From Streptosporangiaceae bacterium (GTDB lineage: Bacteria; Actinomycetota; Actinomycetes; Streptosporangiales; Streptosporangiaceae), in contig JASHOI010000744.1 of the NCBI GenBank assembly GCA_030041195.1, forward strand, positions 1 through 47,933: a stretch of DNA of 47,933 nt, read 5' to 3'. The notes beneath the pieces were generated by a model. The model saw only the letters and a program-made list of their open reading frames with translations, was not told the DNA's origin and searched no databases. This document shows positions 25,186-34,021 of this stretch, in pieces. Positions within the stretch are counted from its first letter, which is position 1. Every line of letters starts with the position of its first letter. The translations under genes and the position numbers were made by a program.

Positions 25186-26205
25186 CTAGGTGATCGTCTC
25201 CGGCCGCCTGAGGTCGTTCACCGCGTGGTCGGGGCGCTGGCCGCCAAGGGCCTGCCGGACCTGGCGGGCCGCCTGCAACGACATCTCCCGCCGCACCTCG
25301 TCAACAGCCGAGCCGAGATGGGGCGTGAACAGCGTCCGGGGATGGGCCAGCAGCCGGGCCGGGATCGACGCCGGGCGATCCGGCAGCGCCCAGTCCTCCA
25401 TCGCGAACACGTCGGCCGCGTAACCGCCGAGTTGTCCATCGTTTAGCGCTTCGGCCACCGCGTCCTCGTCGACGACCGACCCGCGGCCCACGTTCACCAG
25501 GAACGCACCGGTGCGCATCCGGGCCAGCGCCGACCGGTCGATGACGCGATGCGTGGCGGCCGTCAGCGGCAGCAGCAGCACGACCACGTCGCAGCCGGCG
25601 AGCAGGTCGGACAGGCCGAGCCTGGCCGCGCCCAGCCTGCGGGCGGCCGCCGCGGGCAGGGGCCGGGCATCGTGGTAGACGACCCGGGTCCCGAACGGTG
25701 CCAGCAGCGCGGCCAGCGCCTGCCCGACCTCGCCCATCCCCACGATCCCGGTGGTGGCGCCGCGCAGCGTCGCGCCGTAGAACCGCGGGCGCCAGCCGGC
25801 GAACCCGCGCACCCGGACGTCGCGGTCGGCTTCGGCCACCCGGCGCATGATCGCGATGACCAGGCCGGCCGCGAGCTCGGCGGTCGGCCCGGTCAGCAGG
25901 TCCGGCAGGATGGTCAGCCAGATCCCGTGCCTGCTGCACGCGTCCGCGTCGAAATTGTCGTATCCCTTCAGCGTGGCGCTGATCACCCGCAGCCGCGGGC
26001 ACCCGGCCAGGAACGCCTCGTCGACGCTGTCGGCCATGGACACGATCAGCCCGCTGGCGCCGGCCGCGAGCTCGGCTACCCGCTCCCTGGGCCAGACTTC
26101 CTGGCCCGCGCCGGGCAGCACCGGATCGCAGAACCCGGCCAGGTAGCCGGCGACCTCGGGGTGTACCCAGTGGGTGACGACCACGCGGGGCCTGGCTTCG
26201 TCCAC
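25186..26205 (-). CDS. ptxD: PtxD-like phosphite dehydrogenase / D-2-hydroxyacid dehydrogenase
   Basis: A 339-residue NAD-dependent dehydrogenase that can be aligned with Pseudomonas stutzeri PtxD without gaps over most of its length (constant offset of four). All residues reported as catalytic or substrate-binding in PtxD are present: M57, K80 (LKGYDNFD), Y143, R241, E270 (AMEDW), W272, H296 (TPHLGSA), R305. The NAD fold motif is GIVGMGEVG (153-161), with D179 as the acidic residue favouring NAD+. PtxD oxidises phosphite to phosphate (EC 1.20.1.1). No ptxABC transporter is adjacent. A hydroxyacid substrate remains possible. The start is GTG 26205; lgt follows after 10 nt. Confidence 0.8.
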   Translation of the reverse strand: MDEARPRVVVTHWVHPEVAGYLAGFCDPVLPGAGQEVWPRERVAELAAGASGLIVSMADSVDEAFLAGCPRLRVISATLKGYDNFDADACSRHGIWLTILPDLLTGPTAELAAGLVIAIMRRVAEADRDVRVRGFAGWRPRFYGATLRGATTGIVGMGEVGQALAALLAPFGTRVVYHDARPLPAAAARRLGAARLGLSDLLAGCDVVVLLLPLTAATHRVIDRSALARMRTGAFLVNVGRGSVVDEDAVAEALNDGQLGGYAADVFAMEDWALPDRPASIPARLLAHPRTLFTPHLGSAVDEVRREMSLQAARQVRQALGGQRPDHAVNDLRRPETIT

Positions 26206-26243
26206 GGGCAGGAGTCTGTCACGGCCTGAGCCAGAATGGTCCG

Positions 26244-27017
26244 GTGAGCTCCCCGGACGCCCCGCAGGTCACGGTCACGTTCGCCGGCTCGGGCGACGCG
26301 TTCGGCAGCGGCGGCCGATACCAGGCCTGCATCCACCTCCGCGGCCCGGACGGCGCGGCACCGGTGCTGCTCGACTGCGGGGCGACCTCGCTGAGCGCGC
26401 TGCGGCACTGCGGGCTTGACCCCGGCGAGGTGGCCGCGGTGTTCGTGTCCCACCTGCACGGCGACCACTTCGGCGGGCTCCCGTTCCTGATCCTGGACGC
26501 TCAGTTCGCCCGCCGCGCCGACCCGCTGACCGTGGTCGGGCCGCCCGGGACCGCCCGGCGGCTGCCGGAGCTGATGGAGTGCATGTTCCCTGGTTCCTCC
26601 TCGGTGTCGCGGCGATTCCGCCTCGACGTCGCCGAGCTGACGCCGGATGGTGTTTCCGCGGTCACCGCCGCCGGGGTGCGGGCCGTCGGCTTCGCCGCCG
26701 ATCACCCGAGCGGCCCGGACGGGCCCGCCCTGGCGCTGCGGCTCGCCATCGGCGGCAAGCTGATTGGTTACACCGGCGACACCGCCTGGACCGACGCGCT
26801 CGCCGAGGTCGCGGACGGGGCGGACCTGCTGATCGCCGAGGCCTACTACCGCGACAAGAACGTCCCGTACCACCTCCGGCACGCGGACCTCGCGGCCCAC
26901 GCCGGGCGGCTCGCCAGCCGCCGCATCGTGCTCACGCACATGTCAGCCGACATGCTCGAGCATCGGGACCAGGCCCGCTTCGAGACCGCCTGGGACGGGC
27001 TTGTGCTGCGGATCTGA
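26244..27017 (+). CDS. MBL-fold metal-dependent hydrolase
   Basis: A 257-residue metallo-beta-lactamase-fold protein with the metal motif SHLHGDHFGG (H70, H72, D74, H75). Further metal ligands are likely in AADHPSG, YTGDTAW and LTHMS near the C-terminus. The layout resembles RNase Z, PhnP and other phosphodiesterase-type members rather than beta-lactamases. It starts with GTG only 38 bp from the divergent PtxD-like gene, so the two share a promoter region. PhnP-like members act in phosphonate breakdown, so a common phosphorus role is possible but unproven. Confidence 0.85.
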   Translation: MSSPDAPQVTVTFAGSGDAFGSGGRYQACIHLRGPDGAAPVLLDCGATSLSALRHCGLDPGEVAAVFVSHLHGDHFGGLPFLILDAQFARRADPLTVVGPPGTARRLPELMECMFPGSSSVSRRFRLDVAELTPDGVSAVTAAGVRAVGFAADHPSGPDGPALALRLAIGGKLIGYTGDTAWTDALAEVADGADLLIAEAYYRDKNVPYHLRHADLAAHAGRLASRRIVLTHMSADMLEHRDQARFETAWDGLVLRI

Positions 27018-27053
27018 GCGGAGGGGCTATCCCGCCGCAGCCCGGCCAGGTGA

Positions 27054-27776
27054 TCAGGGCCGTGCCGCGGCCCAGCTCGGCGGGCGCCGGGTCAGCCACT
27101 GCCAGAACGTCCGCCGCGGCGGGCGGGCGAGGATCCGGCCGCTGCCGACCTTGCCGTTCACCACGATGCGCAGGCTGACCGGCACGTCGTGCCCCCATGG
27201 CTGCTCGACCCTGACCCGGCTGCTGCGCATCTCGACTTCGTCGGCGTCCACCGCGATGCCCGGCTTCGTGATCAGCATCAGCTCGCCGCTGCTCACCTCG
27301 GCGTCGATCTGCAGGACCGGCTGCGTGATGACCGCCTCGGTGAAGTCGAGCCGGACCGCGCCGCTGGTCACCCGCACCTCCATCCGGTGCGGCACCACCC
27401 ACCGCCCGTCCCGCTTGGTCCTGCTGCTGCCGCAGTCGATGCGGCCCACGTCCTTGGGCTCGGGAACCTCCGGGCCGATCGCCGGGCCCGGTGCGCCGGC
27501 CGCGGTCGGAAGGTCGGTGGTCAGCACCGCCAGCTCGGCGTACGTGCGCGCGGTCAGCGCCGCCTCCAGCCGCTGGTCGAGTTCCTCGGCGCTCAGCCGG
27601 CCGTCTCCCGCGGCGACCCGCAGCACCTCAACGACCCGGTCCCGGTCCTGGTGCGACGCCCGGAGCTGGCCAATGGTCCCCAGCTGATCGGCCGTCGGGT
27701 GCGTGTCGCCGGGTTTCAGCTCGCCGGGCGCCCTCTGGTCATCATCCGACCCAGCCAAGGACATCCCACCCACCAT
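27054..27776 (-). CDS. DUF1707 (SHOCT-like) domain protein
   Basis: A 240-residue protein. DUF1707 spans about residues 36-88 (IRASHQDRDRVVEVLRVAAG-type start, here LRASHQDRDR, then SAEELDQRLEAALTARTYAE). The C-terminal part is a beta-rich domain with repeated VRVTSG, EVSSGELMLIT and EMRSSRVRVEQP, similar to DUF4097/LiaF-like adhesin folds, and a basic Trp-containing end. No membrane helix is seen, and the function is unknown. ATG 27776 is preceded by TACAGT 7 nt upstream, consistent with a leaderless transcript; ATG 27764 is an alternative. Confidence 0.82.
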   Translation of the reverse strand: MVGGMSLAGSDDDQRAPGELKPGDTHPTADQLGTIGQLRASHQDRDRVVEVLRVAAGDGRLSAEELDQRLEAALTARTYAELAVLTTDLPTAAGAPGPAIGPEVPEPKDVGRIDCGSSRTKRDGRWVVPHRMEVRVTSGAVRLDFTEAVITQPVLQIDAEVSSGELMLITKPGIAVDADEVEMRSSRVRVEQPWGHDVPVSLRIVVNGKVGSGRILARPPRRTFWQWLTRRPPSWAAARP

Positions 27777-27954
27777 GCGACTTACTGTACGGCCGTGGTC
27801 GCTTTCGCAACAGGGATGTACAACTGATAACGCTACGTAACCGCGGGTGGTGGCCCCGGCCTCGCCGCAGAACGGCACGGCACGGCCGGTAGTCGCCACT
27901 GCGTATCCGGTGCAACCGGTGGCAGCCGGGCTCGCCGGCTGATATGCACGCGAT

Positions 27955-30900
27955 ATGGGGGCATCGTCCGGCATTGGCAGCGGCGCCGCAGGACCGTGGT
28001 ACCGCGTTCAGGCGATCCTGGCCGACGGTCGCCAGGGAGCCAGCGCGGAGCGGGACTATGCCTCTGTCCTTCCCGCGGCGCTGAACGCCGCGATGCACCG
28101 CCGCCCGTTCATCGCCGGCTGGCTGTCTCGCGGCGGCGGGGCGCCGCTCGAGCTGATCACTAACGCCGGGCCGCTCCCGGAGCCGGGCACGCCGGACCGG
28201 CAGCCGCGGGCGGGCAGCCTGCAGGACCGGACGCACGGCCGGGCCGAGTTCGCCGAGCCGAGCCTGGCCATCGACCCGAGCGCGCTGCTTCACCGGCCGG
28301 ACGACCTCGACTCGTCCGTGGTCATCGAGTCGAGCCGGATCATCGGCCCGGGCGACGTGATCGAGCCGAGCCGGGTCATCGAGCCCGGGCGGCCGGTCGG
28401 CTCGAGCCAGGCGGGCGGCGCAAGCATGATCGTCGAGCCGAGCCGGCGTGCCGGGACCGGGAGCGCGCTCGAGGCGGTGGACGCGATCGAGCCGAGCGGG
28501 CTGTTCGAGCCGAAGGAGCTGCTCTTCCCGTGGGGCGCGCGCGGCGTGCCGATGCCGGGCAGCCTGCTGACCGACCTTGACCGCCTGGTGTGGGCGCCCT
28601 GCCCGGGACGCCAGGCCCCGCCGCTGGGCTGGGACACGCCGCAGTTCACCGTCGATGCGGCGGTTGGGTACCTGAGCCGGGGCGCGGCCGGCTCGCGCGA
28701 CGGACGGCGGGCCGGCGACGACGCGGCAGGCCGGCGCCCGACGCTGTTCGAATCGGCGCTGGTGACGCTCATGGCCAGGCCGTTTGGCTGGCTGGTGGTG
28801 GCCGAGCCGTCCGAGCTGATCGACACCGAAATCGCCGAGCTGCGCACCCAGCTGAACGTGCTGCGGCGCTACGACGAGGAGCGCTCCAGGTTCGACGCCA
28901 GTCGGGCTGAGCGCCGACTCGCCGAGCTCGACGCGTTCCGGGAAGCCGGCTTGTGGAACGTGCGGGTGCTGGCCGGCGCGGCGACCGAGCAGGAATTGCG
29001 GCTGATCGCCCCGGTGCTGGTCGGCTCCGTCGACCTCGCCGCGCACCCGTACCGGCTGCGCAGCGCCGAGGAGCCGCGCGACCTCGCGGACGCGCTCGCG
29101 GCCAAGCTCGCCGACCCGGTGGACGGGGCGCAGGTGCCGTTCGCCGCCACGGCCGGCGCCCTCGCCGCGCTGAGCGGCCTGCCGCGCGGCGAGGTGCCCG
29201 GCGTGCGGGTGCTCGACCCCACGAGCTTCGATGTGACCAGCGAGACCATGAACGACGCCGTCAGCGGGCTGAGCGCCGACGCGTCCGCGGACGGCGACCC
29301 CAGGAGTGAGGCGGCGATCGACCTCGGCGCGATCCTGGACGGCCAGGACCGGCGGGTCGGCACGTTCCGGGTCCCGCTCGCCACGCTGAACCGGCACGCG
29401 TTCGTGACCGGCGCCACCGGCTCCGGCAAGTCGCAGACGGTCCGGCACATGCTCGAGCAGCTGACCGGGGCCGGCATCCCCTGGCTCGCGATCGAGCCGG
29501 TCAAGTCCGAGTACGCGGCCATGGGCGGCCGGATCGCCGGCAACGGCCACATCACGGTGATCAACCCGTCCGACCCGGCGGCCGTGCCGCTGTCGGTGAA
29601 CCCGCTGGAACCCGAGCCGGGCTACCCGGTGCAGGCGCACATCGACATGGTGCGGGCGCTGTTCCTGGCCGCGTTCGAGGCCAGGGAGCCGTTCCCGCAG
29701 ATCATCTCCCAGGCGCTGCAGCGGGCCTACGAGGACTGCGGCTGGGATCCGGTGACCGGAGCCGGACGGCCGGGCGCGCGGGCCGCTCCCGCGGTGCCGA
29801 CCCTCGCCCAGCTGCAGCGCACGGCGCTCGAGGTGATCGAGGACGTCGGCTACGGCCGGGAGCTGCAGGCCGACGTCCGGGGTTTCGTCGACGTGCGGCT
29901 GCGCTCGCTGCGGACCGGCTCGGCCGGCCGGTTCTTCGAGGGCGGCCACCCGGCCGACATCGCCGAACTGCTGCGCCGCAACGTGGTGCTGGCGATCGAG
30001 GACGTCGCCAACGACGAGGACAAGGCGTTCCTGATCGGCACGCTGATCATCCGGCTGGTCGAGTACCTGCGGATGCGCGCCCGCACCGATCCCGCCGAGG
30101 GCCTCGCGCACGTGATCGTCATCGAGGAGGCGCACCGGCTGCTGCGCGCCAGCAGGGAGGGCGCGAGCGCACACGCGGTGGAGCTGTTCGCGAGCCTGCT
30201 CGCGGAGATCCGCGCCTACGGTGAGGGGATCATGATCGTCGAGCAGATCCCGGCCAAGCTGCTCCCCGACGTGGTCAAGAACACCGCGCTGAAGGTGCTG
30301 CACCGGCTGCCGGCGAACGACGACCGCGAGGTCGTCGGCGCGGCCATGAACCTGGACGGGGACCAGTCGCGGCAGGTGGTCTCGCTGCGGCCGGGGGTGG
30401 CGGCGGTGTTCGCCGACGGCATGGACCGGCCGCTGCGGATCCGGGTCCCGTTCGGCGGCGGCAAGGAGCGGGCGCAGCAGTCGCACGACCGGTCGGTCCC
30501 GGTGCGCGGCAGGCGCTCGGCCGCCTGCGGCCCGGTGTGCGTGGCCGGCCGCGCCTGCAACCTGCTCGAACTGCGCGCCGCCGACCTGCTCGCGGCCTCG
30601 CCGGACGACGCCTGGCTGCGGATCTGGGCCGAGGCCCTGGTGCTGGCGTTCCTGACCAACCGGCCACTGCCGGTGGTGCCCGCATCGCTGCGTGCCCGGT
30701 GGGGCGAGCTGGACCAGCGGCTGCGCGAATGCCTGCTGGCCACCGCGGTTGACAGGTCACTGCGCGGTCGGGCGATAGCGGTCCGTGCGTTTTACGAGCC
30801 GCAGCGGTTGACGGCGGCCACCGCGGCCACCGCGCTTCGGCTCTTGGACGGGGGAAAGGGAGCCGGGGCGCCGCCCGGACCGGACTGGGTGATCCCGCAG

Positions 30901-31332
30901 GTGCAGTGGCTGCACGAGGTGGAGCGGGTGTGCCCGTTCGGCAGCGACCAGCCGGACCCGTTCGCGCCGGCCCCGCCGCTCGAATACCGCCTGGACGGCC
31001 TCGCCGACGGCCCTGGCCTGCGGGTCGGCCAGCGGGTCACCGGGTTGCGCAGGCACGCGCTGTCGATGGAGCTCGGCCGCAACCGGCAGCCCGCCTGGAC
31101 CGTGCTGCTCGGCGAGGATGAGCAGCGCGGCTTCGCCGACGACCTGGCGGCCGTCGTGATCGGCGTGAGCCATCGCGGCCAGCTGCGCCAGGCGGCCGGC
31201 GAGATGGGGATCGTGGGGTGGCTTGAGGCCGTGCTGAGCTGGCCCCGCCGGTTCATTGTGGGGACCGAAGACCAGGTGGCGGCCGCTGCGCCGTCCTCGG
31301 CTGCCGCCGCCAACGGCACCGTTGCCGGATAG
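27955..31332 (+). CDS. HerA/VirB4-like ATPase (DUF87), 1125 aa
   Basis: A large ATPase. Walker A is GATGSGKS (residues 486-493) and Walker B HVIVIEEAHRLL (719-730), followed by an Arg/Gln-rich sensor segment (IMIVEQIPAKLLPDVVKNTA). The pattern is that of HerA/VirB4-class hexameric translocases. The N-terminal 480 residues hold a repetitive linker (VIESSR, VIEPSRVIEPG, MIVEPSRR) and a mixed alpha/beta region. After the ATPase comes C858-x3-C862-x5-C868, a possible metal site, and a 250-residue helical tail. No NurA, DUF4297 or Sir2 partner is adjacent, so DNA repair, defence or secretion cannot be told apart. The ATG lies without Shine-Dalgarno; murT starts 11 nt after the stop. Confidence 0.8.
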   Translation: MGASSGIGSGAAGPWYRVQAILADGRQGASAERDYASVLPAALNAAMHRRPFIAGWLSRGGGAPLELITNAGPLPEPGTPDRQPRAGSLQDRTHGRAEFAEPSLAIDPSALLHRPDDLDSSVVIESSRIIGPGDVIEPSRVIEPGRPVGSSQAGGASMIVEPSRRAGTGSALEAVDAIEPSGLFEPKELLFPWGARGVPMPGSLLTDLDRLVWAPCPGRQAPPLGWDTPQFTVDAAVGYLSRGAAGSRDGRRAGDDAAGRRPTLFESALVTLMARPFGWLVVAEPSELIDTEIAELRTQLNVLRRYDEERSRFDASRAERRLAELDAFREAGLWNVRVLAGAATEQELRLIAPVLVGSVDLAAHPYRLRSAEEPRDLADALAAKLADPVDGAQVPFAATAGALAALSGLPRGEVPGVRVLDPTSFDVTSETMNDAVSGLSADASADGDPRSEAAIDLGAILDGQDRRVGTFRVPLATLNRHAFVTGATGSGKSQTVRHMLEQLTGAGIPWLAIEPVKSEYAAMGGRIAGNGHITVINPSDPAAVPLSVNPLEPEPGYPVQAHIDMVRALFLAAFEAREPFPQIISQALQRAYEDCGWDPVTGAGRPGARAAPAVPTLAQLQRTALEVIEDVGYGRELQADVRGFVDVRLRSLRTGSAGRFFEGGHPADIAELLRRNVVLAIEDVANDEDKAFLIGTLIIRLVEYLRMRARTDPAEGLAHVIVIEEAHRLLRASREGASAHAVELFASLLAEIRAYGEGIMIVEQIPAKLLPDVVKNTALKVLHRLPANDDREVVGAAMNLDGDQSRQVVSLRPGVAAVFADGMDRPLRIRVPFGGGKERAQQSHDRSVPVRGRRSAACGPVCVAGRACNLLELRAADLLAASPDDAWLRIWAEALVLAFLTNRPLPVVPASLRARWGELDQRLRECLLATAVDRSLRGRAIAVRAFYEPQRLTAATAATALRLLDGGKGAGAPPGPDWVIPQVQWLHEVERVCPFGSDQPDPFAPAPPLEYRLDGLADGPGLRVGQRVTGLRRHALSMELGRNRQPAWTVLLGEDEQRGFADDLAAVVIGVSHRGQLRQAAGEMGIVGWLEAVLSWPRRFIVGTEDQVAAAAPSSAAAANGTVAG

Positions 31333-31343
31333 CATCGGCGGCC

Positions 31344-32582
31344 ATGGGAAAGCTTCCGCTGCGCGCACGCCTGGCCACGACCGTCGGCGGTGCCGCGGGA
31401 CGGATGTCGCGGATGTCCGGGCGCGGCGACGGGTCGGTGATCGGCGGCGTCGTGGGCTTGCGGATGGAACCCGACCTGCTCCGGCTGCTCGCAGCCGGCC
31501 GCCAGATCGTGCTGGTGACCGGGACGAACGGCAAGACGACCACCACCAGGCTGATCACGGCGGCGCTCGGCGCGCTCGGGCAGGAGGTCGCCTCCAACGC
31601 GTTCGGCGCGAACATGGAGGCCGGGCTCGCCTCCGCGCTCGGGCAGAACCGCAGCGCGCCGTTCGGCGTCCTCGAGGTTGACGAGCGGTACCTGCCCGCC
31701 ATGATCGACGTGACCGCGCCCCGGATGGTCGCGCTGCTGAACCTGAGCCGGGACCAGATGGACCGTGCGGCCGAGATCTGGCTGGTCGCCCGGCGCTGGC
31801 GGGAGGCGCTGGAGGGTGCCAGCGACACTCAGGTGGTCGCCAACGCCGACGACCCGCTGATCGCCTGGGCCGCGAGCGGGGCGAAGCGGGTCACCTGGGT
31901 CGCGGCCGGGCAGCGCTGGCGCGAGGACTCCTGGTGCTGCCCGGAATGCGGGTCGCATCTGCTGCGGGACGAGCACGACTGGCGCTGCGGCGAGTGCAGC
32001 TTCGCCAGGCCCGCAACCAGGTGGGTGCTTGACGAGGATTCCGTGATCGACCCGCGCGGCCGCGTCCACGAGCTGGCGCTGGCGCTGCCCGGCCGGGCCA
32101 ACCGGGCGAACGCGGTGGTGGCGCTGGCCGTGGCCGAGTTCTTCGGCGCGGGCCTGGACCAGGTGCTGCCCCGGCTCCGCGAGGTGACCTCGGTGGTCGG
32201 CCGGTACACCCAGCTGGAGCGGGCGGGCCGGGTGCTCCGGCTGCTGCTGGCCAAGAACCCGGCCGGTTGGCTCGAGGCGTTTGACGTGCTCGCCCCGCCG
32301 CCGGCACCGGTGCTGCTCGCGGTCAACGCCAGGGTGCCGGACGGCAAGGACACCTCCTGGCTGTGGGACGTGGACTACCGGGTGCTGCGCGGCCGCCCGG
32401 TGCTGGTGGCCGGCGAGCGCAGGATCGACCTCGCGGTCAGGCTCGAGGCGGACCAGGTGGAGTTCCGGCTGGCCGACGACGTGGACGACGCGGTGCAGCA
32501 GGTGCCACCGGGCCCCCTGGACGTGATCGCCAACTACACGGCGTTCCAGCAGATCCGGACCGCCCTCGGCAGGGCACAGTGA
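31344..32582 (+). CDS. murT: MurT, ligase subunit of lipid II isoglutaminyl synthase
   Basis: MurT with GatD amidates the D-Glu of lipid II to D-isoglutamine (EC 6.3.5.13) at the inner face of the membrane. The 412-residue protein has the Mur ligase P-loop GTNGKTTTTR (residues about 60-69), the middle domain with EVDERYLPAM, a four-Cys zinc ribbon (CPEC ... CGEC) typical of MurT, and the C-terminal DUF1727 domain (NPAGWLEAFDVL, ANYTAFQQIR). The ATG is at 31344. It is followed after 37 nt by gatD, its obligate partner. Confidence 0.95.
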   Translation: MGKLPLRARLATTVGGAAGRMSRMSGRGDGSVIGGVVGLRMEPDLLRLLAAGRQIVLVTGTNGKTTTTRLITAALGALGQEVASNAFGANMEAGLASALGQNRSAPFGVLEVDERYLPAMIDVTAPRMVALLNLSRDQMDRAAEIWLVARRWREALEGASDTQVVANADDPLIAWAASGAKRVTWVAAGQRWREDSWCCPECGSHLLRDEHDWRCGECSFARPATRWVLDEDSVIDPRGRVHELALALPGRANRANAVVALAVAEFFGAGLDQVLPRLREVTSVVGRYTQLERAGRVLRLLLAKNPAGWLEAFDVLAPPPAPVLLAVNARVPDGKDTSWLWDVDYRVLRGRPVLVAGERRIDLAVRLEADQVEFRLADDVDDAVQQVPPGPLDVIANYTAFQQIRTALGRAQ

Positions 32583-32619
32583 GCGAGCGAACCATAAACA
32601 CAGTGAGGAGGCCGGGCCG

Positions 32620-33411
32620 ATGACCGCACGCCACCGGGCGCCCGAACCGGATCGGTCCGTGCCGGAACGGCCGTCGCGGCCGGGCAGGCGCCGCCGTGGC
32701 CCGAGCGGCCTGCGGCTGATATGGGTGTACCCGGACCTGCTGAGCACCTACGGCGACCGCGGCAACCTGCTCGTGCTCGAGCGCCGGGCCAGGCTGCGCG
32801 GCATCGAGACCGAGGCCGTGGCGGTGAACGCGGATCAGCCGGTGCCCCGCAGCGGCGACATCTACCTGATGGGCGGGGGCGAGGATCTGCCGCAGATCCT
32901 CGCGGCGCGGCGGCTGCGCGCCGACGGCGGGCTCGCCGCCGCCGCCAGCGGCGGTGCCGTGGTGCTGGCCGTGTGCGCCGGCTACCAGGTGATCGGCACG
33001 CAATTCGGCGGTGCCGAGGGCGAGCCGGTACCGGGGCTCGGGATCCTGGACATCCGGAGCGGGCGTGGCGAGCGCCGCGGGGTCGGCGAGATCGTCGCGG
33101 ACGTGGATCCCCAGCTCGGCGTGCCCAGGCTCACCGGGTTCGAGAACCATCAGGGAGTGACCACGCTCGGGCCCGGGGCCCGGCCGCTGGCCCAGGTCAG
33201 CGCCGGGGTGGGCAATGGCGACGGCACCGAGGGCGCGTACACCGGCCGGGTCGTCGGTACCTACCTGCATGGCCCGGTGCTCGTCCGCAACCCCGGCCTG
33301 GCCGATCTGCTGCTGTCCTGGGTGACCGGGCCGCTGGCCGCGCTGCCCGGGCCCGACGAGGAATGGGCCCGCCGGCTGCGGGACGAGCGCCTGGCGGCCG
33401 TCGGCGGATAG
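32620..33411 (+). CDS. gatD: GatD, glutaminase subunit of lipid II isoglutaminyl synthase
   Basis: A class I glutamine amidotransferase-like protein supplies ammonia to MurT. The catalytic Cys lies in VCAGYQ (C119) and the His in YLHGP (H217). The family start WVYPDLLSTYGDRGN and FENHQGVT are present. An Arg/Pro-rich N-terminal extension of about 30 residues shifts numbering relative to S. aureus GatD. ATG 32620 has GAGGAGG 8 nt upstream. The product acts in a complex with MurT in peptidoglycan precursor synthesis. Confidence 0.95.
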   Translation: MTARHRAPEPDRSVPERPSRPGRRRRGPSGLRLIWVYPDLLSTYGDRGNLLVLERRARLRGIETEAVAVNADQPVPRSGDIYLMGGGEDLPQILAARRLRADGGLAAAASGGAVVLAVCAGYQVIGTQFGGAEGEPVPGLGILDIRSGRGERRGVGEIVADVDPQLGVPRLTGFENHQGVTTLGPGARPLAQVSAGVGNGDGTEGAYTGRVVGTYLHGPVLVRNPGLADLLLSWVTGPLAALPGPDEEWARRLRDERLAAVGG

Positions 33412-33445
33412 CCTGGCCCGTGGACAGGTGCCGGGAGCGCAGCGC

Positions 33446-33811
33446 TCAGTAGACGAGCGCCTGCGTGCCGTCGGCCATGATCTCGGCCAGGAACGTTGAG
33501 GCCCCGGCGATGCGGACTCCCTTGATCGTGTCCTCGGCGGTGATGTCACGGCGCGACGCGCATTGGGAGCAGACCGTCACGGTCCCTTCCTCGAGGACCT
33601 TCGCCAGCAGCTGGGCGAGCGGTGCCGCGTGCGGGAGCGCCACGTCGTCCGCGCGGTCCGGCAGCGCGAACCAGGCGGCCTCGCCGGTCAGCCACAGCGA
33701 TACCTGAAGCCCGCTGGCGACGGCCGTTGCGGCGACGGTGAAGGCCTGATTGCAGCGTTCCTGGTCGTCTTTGCCCGCGGTGACCTTGACGACGAGTGAG
33801 CGGGAAGTCAT
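33446..33811 (-). CDS. DsrE family protein
   Basis: A 121-residue protein with the DsrE/TusD-like fold: VVKVTAGKDDQERCNQAF at the N-terminus and VCSQCASRRDI with the conserved cysteine loop at about residues 80-90. Relatives carry persulfide sulfur or act as peroxiredoxin-like proteins; the paired CxxC here supports a thiol or sulfur role, but a substrate cannot be named. It converges with gatD and has no coupled neighbour. Confidence 0.85.
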   Translation of the reverse strand: MTSRSLVVKVTAGKDDQERCNQAFTVAATAVASGLQVSLWLTGEAAWFALPDRADDVALPHAAPLAQLLAKVLEEGTVTVCSQCASRRDITAEDTIKGVRIAGASTFLAEIMADGTQALVY

Positions 33812-34021
33812 ACGCGCAGCCTAATCCGGATTGCGCGGGTCGGCGTGTCCGTGTGAGCCGGCGGGTGCCCCGGGGAAGTTAGATAACAGAATGGTAGCGA
33901 GCAACATTGGCGCTCATGGGCCTCCGCACCTCATACTCGAGATACGTACCTTTCGTGAACCAGCAGGAGGGGCAGCCCGTAATCCGATGAGTGGCCAAGC
34001 TCCGTCAGGGGGAGGGCGCCT

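Noticed and set aside
27742..30486. 914-residue open frame antisense to the HerA-like ATPase
   Set aside because: Shadow frame: high GC gives long open frames opposite real genes; no family motifs, while the plus frame has Walker A and B.
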